NCBI GenBank assembly: GCA_020809705.1
Contig: CP085830.1
Coordinates: 3,286,001-3,350,000 of the forward strand
Direction of reading: 5' to 3'
From: Calonectria ilicicola
Lineage: Eukaryota > Ascomycota > Sordariomycetes > Hypocreales > Nectriaceae
Length of the DNA: 64,000 nt
The position numbers and the translations under genes are program-made. The first letter of the stretch is position 1, and every line of letters begins with the position of its first letter. Below are positions 57,356-64,000 of the stretch, in pieces. The notes under the pieces are model-generated. The model ran no database searches, was not told where the DNA came from, and was given only the letters and a program-made list of their open reading frames with translations.

Positions 57356-58785
57356 TTACAGGATTTCTTTCAACTTGGCCTTTTGGTCAGCGGTCAACGA
57401 CGTGGGGAAATTGATCTTGCATCGAACGACGAAATCGCCACGCTGGCCGGGTTTCTTGGAGATGGGCATTCCCAAACCAGGATATCGCTCCTCGCTGTTG
57501 GGTTGGGTGGGGCCGCCTTTATCGATGGTCAGTTGTCGCCCGTCGATCGTGGTCACTGTCCGCTTCCACCCAGTCAAGGCCTCCTTAAGCTCCAGAGTGA
57601 CGGTGTGAATAAGGTCGTTGTCTTCGCGCTTGTACAAGGGATGGTCCTTCTGTAATGGTTGTTAGTTGACTGTTGTCTCAAAATATTCTGGCGTTTGTTC
57701 ACTCACCTCTTCAACAATAAAGTGAAGATCCTGGCGACCACCTTCCACCTGATCGCCGACTCCGTTAAACTTGATTTTGGAGCCCTTCTTCAAACCAGCC
57801 TTGATGGGGACCTCAAGAATTTGATCGGTTTGAACTCGTTTACCAGACTCGTCGTACGTCTTGCGCTTGATCTTCATCCGCTTGGTAGTGCCGTGGAATA
57901 GCTCCTCAAGTGACAATGGCAGTGGCCGCTCAACTGTTGTAACCTCTGGTGTTGATTCTCGAGCGCGTGATTCAGCGCCAAAACCAGAGGCTCTCGTTCT
58001 GGGTCCCCGACTGCCTCGGGGCATGCCACCGGCAAATGACTGGAAGCCGCTGGGCATGTCCTCATCATCTGGGTGCATGCCGCCACCCACACCGCCTGCG
58101 CGCATGAACTCGGCAAAAATGTCCTCTGGGTTGTTGAAGCTGAATCCATGGGGTCCTCCAGCAGTGTTGAAGTGGAATGTGCGCGCGCCACCACCACCAG
58201 AACCAGTGTCGAAATTGAAGTTGGCGAAACCGCCAGGCATGCCACCAGCGAAAGGATTGCCGCCAGCATCACCTGAGGATCCACCGCCGCGAAGGAGGAA
58301 TTCGAGACCGAATTGGTCGTAAATCTTGCGCTTCTCGGGATCGGAAAGAATTTCGTATGCCTGAGAACATTCCTTGAACTTCTCGGCAGCGTCCGGGTTG
58401 TCTTTGTTCTTGTCAGGGTGCCACTTCAAAGCAGCTTTTCTGTACACGTGAGGTGGTTAGTTACGGTCGCTCAAATGGCCGGCGTGGTTTGGTGGGCTGA
58501 CCCCGCCACGAGGTAGGTAGAATACGAAACTACACAAGAGTGGCGGGTAGGAAATCAATTGAACGGATGCGAAAATGACAAGGAAATGGATGCAAACGAA
58601 GAACAGCGACTGCAATACACCGGATGACCGGTCGCAGACATGTCGCCACTTCCATCCCTGTACTTGGGCTGATGTGAGGAAGAGGCAAAGAAATAATGCG
58701 CTTACCTGTAACCTTTTTTGATTTCCTCTTGAGAGGCCTCAGGCTTGACGTTGAGGGTGTCGTAGAGCTTTGTCTCCTTGACCAT
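57356..58785 (-). CDS. SIS1: Type II Hsp40 co-chaperone Sis1/DNAJB-like
   Basis: Three exons: 58785-58706, 58439-57707 and 57649-57356; 368 aa. The 266 nt first intron is the longest spliced here. The J domain occupies residues 1-70, with HPD at 34-36. A Gly/Phe-rich region follows ([36 protein letters not shown]), then a Gly/Met linker. Two beta-sandwich client-binding domains follow: [33 protein letters not shown] and [15 protein letters not shown]. There is no zinc-finger, hence type II. It drives Hsp70 ATPase in the cytosol and nucleus and is essential for translation and proteostasis in yeast. The end at KAKLKEIL matches the family. Confidence 0.95.
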
Positions 58786-61407
58786 GGTTGCGAAGTCAAG
58801 TTGAAAAGGTCTAAAGTAGAAGTAGGAGAGGGAGCGTGAAGGTATTCAAAGGATGGTGGAGAGAAAGCACAGTGAAGATGGTGTGTTGTATTGGATCGCT
58901 TGTTGACAGCAATAGCCAGAGTAAGGCTTGCTCGATGGTGTTTGTGAAAATGTGATGTAGTGTGAGAAGGGAAAAAAAAAGAAGGAGGAAGAGCGGGAAG
59001 AAAAAGAAGAGGTGGGAGTTGGATGTAGTTTACAGAAGTTGGATGGACGGGATGGAGGGTGTGTGATATGGATCCTGAACCCATGAATTCAAGTCTAGTG
59101 ACGCGCTGGCCCCCCAGCACAGGGCATGACGGAGCCCATGCCATGTTACGCTACAGGGGCACCAGTCGCTGGGAGTAGCCACTGGAAGCCACTGGAGGGG
59201 GACCAGGGAGCCAAAATACTGGGGCATGGGAGCTTGTGGAAGCTTCGGCGAGTTGTCGCGCTGTTTCTATGGCTCTGGCTGTTCGTGGCTTCAGCCGCTA
59301 CAAACTGGAGGTACATCAACAAAGATAGCATTGGCTAGGGTGGTACGACTACATGTCGTTTATGGTGTGGAATTGATCCCATCCAAGGGGGTTTGTATTA
59401 GTTTAACCGCCCAGGAGTACTTTGTTCCATGTTCCCAACACACGCCTTGTACCTGGAGGTGTTCCTGCACCCTTTCATCAAGATTCCCGTTTCGACGAAT
59501 TGACCAACAGTCGGTCAACCCAACCCATTTACCCACTAATTAAGGCAAATCCCAACGCCCTAAGTGACAACAAACGATGCCACAAAAAAATCGAAATTTT
59601 TTCTCTCTGCTTTTGCTTGCTTGGGCTCCGGGTGATTTGCCGCCAGGACTTCTCAGTTGATACCTGATGGGCAAAGATGGCGGGCTCTAGGCCTAGTGGG
59701 TCCGCGATGGATGACCTATGACGATTACGATGGCGGGGTCATCATCCCCATAACTCACCAGGTGAGTCGCTGTGCAGACCTTTGTCTCCACAGCGCCTGG
59801 CCAAGTTTTTGCAGTCAAATTCTGTTGGTATGATGAAATCGACTTGATTCCTATGAGCAGTGATGCCTTGAGAAGCCATTCTTTCAAATTGAATTTTCAT
59901 CGAAGGAATGTTAATAGGGACCGATTTCGTCATGCACACGAGCACAAGACCAAAACAAACCAAATGTAGAGACCCCACCACGGTCAATTCCCATCTGCAA
60001 GCCCCTGCAGTCACCCTGCAACTGGATGTCGAAACTTCTAGAACCTTCTACATTTCAGGATATTCCCCATCAATTTTCTGGTGTTTTTAGACAACGAACA
60101 AAGCATAGATTCCATTGGAAAAAAAAAACAGGAGCACTAGACCCAATAAACCAGTAGTTATCGTTTGCGCTTCTTAGATTTGAGACGTGTCATGATAATG
60201 GGCTTCCTCATGCTCCACCTCTACTTGCGGACCTAACATATCGTTGACTTCCTCCATTGGTGACAATATTATGCCTTCGTCACAACCGACGATGCCCAAA
60301 AAGCGATGCAGAGTTCAAGTTGTACATAAAAATGCAAAGGAATCAATCAAGTTAAACTAGGATATCCAGAAAGACGACATGTATCCCCGACCTAAACCAC
60401 CATGCTTAACCAATTACCTTCAAAGCAAGTCCAGCCACACACAGGCGCTCCTAATTCAAATCACGCCGCGGGTTACATCATCGCCTCCAGTAGTATTTCT
60501 TTCGGTTATCTTACGTGTCATCGAAGCCTCATAATCTGCAGTCTTACACAAATGCCGAGTATGTGTTGGATCTAGATCTTGCATTAAACTAAACGCTGGG
60601 GCGGAAAAGGCCCTTTTGGGCCATGAGTGCATATCTAAATTTCTCATTGGACATTTTTTTAGGCGGCCTTGAAATCATCGGCATGTGAACTTCGACTTGC
60701 AGCATCTTAGAGGGTCGATCGCAGAGCAATCATGATTGTGGGCTCCCTCAACAGTGACCTTGTTCTACGAGACGCACTAACATCATGTCATGCCTTGCAC
60801 GTGCATGTTACGGCAGTTTGCCCTTGCAACTGCCACACCAAATTTTCACAAACACCCATCAAACTTTCCCGTAGTACGCGTTATGAATAATTCGTCAATT
60901 GCAAAAAGGACGCACCCCTTCTCTCACCGCCACTATATTCTGCTTCTCAAATATCATAAAGCACAGAGACGCAGCGCAAACGGGTGCAAGGCACGTGTAA
61001 AACGTCGGCCTAATCCAGCTTAGCCTGCTTATCTTATCTTATCGGTCGGCGCTAACGTCTTGTGGCACGTACCTCATCCCAGCATAGAGCGCCTTTGACG
61101 CTGGTCCATCAAACACCACTCCCAAGCTCCTCCAGTCGCATCCTCACCAGTTGGAGGGGGTTGTGGAGCTTGCCGCTAACCATCGTCGGTGCCATATCCT
61201 TGATTCACCAACCCACATTATTGCTGCTTCTTTCATGCCATCTTCAGGTCCAGTATCCCTTATTTCAACATTTACCACGCCCCCTCGTCTCCCGCGGTGG
61301 CGGGCCCTCCCGCTGCGCCAATCCCTTCAACGAGGCCCATCGCCAACTTCACATCCTACGACATCGTTCGAGACCCGGTAGCTCACGCGACTTCCTCCCA
61401 CAACACC
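58786..61407. other. Divergent promoter region of SIS1 and the UBA/UIM gene
   Basis: 2.6 kb between divergent genes. Minus-strand pyrimidine-rich leader of SIS1 up to about 59000. GAAGCTTC at 59239-59246 is a weak heat-shock-element-like word. AT-rich middle (59500-60950). Plus-strand leader of the UBA/UIM gene from about 61080. No gene seen. Confidence 0.5.
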
Positions 61408-64000
61408 ATGACATCCATGGAGCCTTCCGAAGACGAGATCTCGCAGGTTATTGACTTTGCGAGCCTACACCCCGTCGACGATCGTTCACTAGTTACTCAA
61501 GCTCTCAAGGTTAGTATAGCATCTCCCCGCTCGCACTTGGCGCTCTTTATAAGCCGCCAGACATAGTTGTTTACAATATTCTTTTTTTATACAGAGCAAT
61601 AGCCGCAATGTTGAAACTGTTGTTATGCAGTATTTCGACAACCCCGAAAGCGTACGAACCCCACTCGACGAGCCCTGTCTGTTGGAATATCCGCTCAACT
61701 ATCACAGTTCAGACAAAAGTACAAGTCCACATGGGACGAGTCTATGTTTTCTGCCGACCGGGAAGGCAATGATAACAATGCCGGCATATGTACGCATTTC
61801 TCCCAGCCTCTCAACGCCCTACGATGACTGATCTTGTAGCCTTTCACATCGAGTCTCCCAACAACAACAGCATAATTCAGGGAGTAACACCGCCGCCGGA
61901 TCACTACGGCCCAGGGGCACCATCAAGGCCCCCTTCACGAACAAATAGCCGATCTCCACTGGGTAGGATAGTAGACTGGGCTGCGGCACCGGCAACCGGT
62001 ATTGCTCCCCCCTCGACGACCCACGACGGTCTAACATGATTTAGGTTTGCCGAGCAGCCAAGCTCAAGAAGATGAGGATATGCAACGGGCGCTGCGCGAA
62101 TCGGCTCAAGAAGCCGGAATTACCATGACCGACAATGAACCAAGCATCATGGAGCCATCAGCCTCTGCTCCTAGTTTTGGCCCCGCAAACAGAAATGACT
62201 ATGATCAAGGAAACTGGGCCATGGTTCCTATTGGACCCTCCGAAACAACCCTAAACACAACCCCTCCACCATCTTCAAGAACTAGAGCGCCAGGTGCGCC
62301 TGCTTTTTTGATACAAGGGAACGGCTCAGCTGGGAATCACAGATTAGGCGGTATCCTAACCATTTTACACGAAATTCCACTCGCTCGGAATATTCTGCTG
62401 AAAACCGGTTCTCCTGCAGCGACGTATGGCTATAACAGTGAGTGGTGGAAGGGCCAGGAAATCCTACCACCGCATGTTCTTACCCAGCTACGGACTGGAG
62501 AGTTGCAATGGGGACAACAGGGCCAAGCTAAAACGGACTTTGAGGAAGAAATCCACCGGTTGATGGCATTCCTTGGCTCAACCGAACGCAGTTATGGCAC
62601 CGTCAGTGTTCTCGCTGATCTAATCCCCTTCTCCAATTTGGGTGCTGAAAAACAGTTCTACGAGCAAGTCAAGGAACGAGGTGGAGATGAAGTCAACCCC
62701 CTTATGCAAGTGGCAACATTGGCTGAGGTCCATGGTGACGACCTCGGCTCTGAAGATGTCAAATTTGGCCTCCTGGAGATGGAGCACCTACGAAGTGAGT
62801 ATGAAGGCATCAAAACGTTATATGAGTCACTGGATCACGTCATGTGGAATGATGTGCTCGGATGGAACGAAATTCACGATTCTTCCAAGATGGCCATGTT
62901 CTCAGAGCTGGGAGACGTTTTTGTCATTAAGTTTGGCGGGGATGGGCCCGAAAATTCGGTTGAAATTCCGGAAATATTCTATCCTGAAAAATACATGACG
63001 ATGCGAAAAGACGAGGCAAGGCGGATACAAGCAGGATGGTGCAAAACAAAGAAGGAAATGGCCAAAGTAAAGGAGGAGGAACAACGCATCTACGAGTGGA
63101 AGGATAACTGGAACAAACAAACCTACGACAAACGAGATCTAATCAAGAAAGCTGCAGAGCAATGGGCCGGATACAGCAGCTATCTAGAGAGCCTTGCAAG
63201 ATTCCAGGCCATGGAGAAGGCGGGTTTCGACACGGACAAGTTTCCTGATTATCGGCTTGCACCTTGCGACATGGATAAAAAGTCAAAGGAAAGATTTGAC
63301 AAGGTAGACGAAGTGATTCAGTTTTCTGAACGTCTTCTCGCCGACCTTGAGACAAGGGTAAAAGGTTGGTCTCACGGAGCTAGCCAGCGCCGAATGACAA
63401 CTGCTAACTAAAATATAGGCCTGAACGAGGAGTTGGAGCGCATCAAAGCTAGACAGAGATTTTTGGGAAAGCTGTTGACCGTTCCCGACAAGCCTGGTCG
63501 GCCACGACCTATGACCTGCAACAAGTATCTGCTCCGAGGCGTGGCCACCTCCGTCGACGTTGTGTACGTTTGCAAGCGAGCTGAAGCAGACTTGATAGAA
63601 TTGGATGGCGAACCTAGCGCGCCATCTGACCAGTGGTGGCGACTGGCTTATACGCCCAACGAGGAACAACCAGTTAAAGCAGAGGTATGTGGGCCATGAT
63701 CAGTTTGCCCGATGATACCCTAACCGTTGTTCAGAAAGTGGAAATCGAGCGAGTATTCCAAGACATGTGGCAGGAATCCAAGACTCCTTTACTAGTCTAT
63801 GCCACGGAAGAGGCTATAAACACACCACGAGATGTATTAACAAGCCAGCTTGAGAGATTTATGAAGGCAGAAAATAAGGCCTTCCGTCAGGAGTTGAACC
63901 AGGAAAAAGTGGAGGCAAATGAGACTAAGCGTGCTGCATTTGTCGACCCAATTTCACCATCGAAGCGAAAGCATCGCTCAGATAGTATGGATTCTATGGA
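61408..64000 (+). CDS. UBA/UIM-domain ubiquitin-binding protein, 5' part (cut by window end)
   Basis: Seven visible exons: 61408-61509, 61595-61651, 61708-61789, 61840-61998, 62045-63364, 63419-63684 and 63735 to beyond 64000; all joins keep frame. The N-terminus (residues about 5-53) is a UBA-like fold with DEISQVIDFASLHPVDDRSLVTQAL and SRNVETVVMQYFDNPE. A UIM-like helix follows (EDEDMQRALRESAQEAG). The middle has a conserved fungal region with GGILTILHEIPLARNILL, YNSEWWKGQEI and LMAFLGSTERSYGTVSVL, then long coiled-coil-prone stretches and a basic SPSKRKHR. The layout recalls Rup1, the yeast partner of deubiquitinase Ubp2, and the UBA-UIM head of USP25/28. No USP catalytic Cys box is visible, so an adaptor role is more likely. 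The end lies outside the window. Confidence 0.78.

Overview
The window is nuclear DNA of a filamentous ascomycete. Genes are broken by short introns (about 46-93 nt, one of 266 nt) with GT-AG ends and CTAAC/CTAAT-like branch sites. Intergenic spaces are long with pyrimidine-rich leaders, and the gene set (DUG3, RIT1, Cdt2, NOP16, Sis1, Zn2Cys6 factor, MARVEL protein) is typical of Pezizomycotina. Sordariomycetes, probably Hypocreales, is my inference; nothing here fixes the species. I see 20 protein genes, two of them cut by the window ends, one decayed coding relic, and no tRNA, rRNA or intact transposon.

Layout. 1-16 kb is ordinary housekeeping: the tail of an SLC35F-like transporter, a tail-anchored heme-oxygenase-like protein, Cdt2 (WD40 receptor of the CRL4 ubiquitin ligase), DUG3 (glutathione degradation), a Cys-rich orphan and a Zn2Cys6 regulator with a His/Ala repeat. 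16-28.5 kb is a 12.5 kb gene desert. Its first part is probably the leader and promoter of the regulator; its last 3 kb is AT-rich and holds a broken ORF. 28.5-35 kb returns to housekeeping: a glutathione-peroxidase-type thiol peroxidase divergent from a TDA3-like FAD oxidoreductase, then NOP16 and a MARVEL protein.

37.7-46 kb is an accessory-looking run of four minus-strand genes: a beta-lactamase/transpeptidase-fold protein, a secreted possibly GPI-anchored protein, a BAHD-type acyltransferase-like protein and a vacuolar-type MFS transporter. The first and third each lack a key catalytic residue of their family, so the run looks like a small degenerate or repurposed metabolic cluster. No PKS, NRPS or terpene synthase backbone gene is visible.

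47-64 kb is conserved again: a DapA-family aldolase divergent from a Gfo/Idh/MocA dehydrogenase, RIT1 (initiator-tRNA ribosyl-phosphate transferase), a HAD phosphatase, the Hsp40 Sis1 and the start of a UBA/UIM ubiquitin-binding protein running off the right end.

Gene models were spliced by hand from reading frame, splice sites and family conservation. Most exon joins keep frame and restore family motifs, but none is backed by transcripts.
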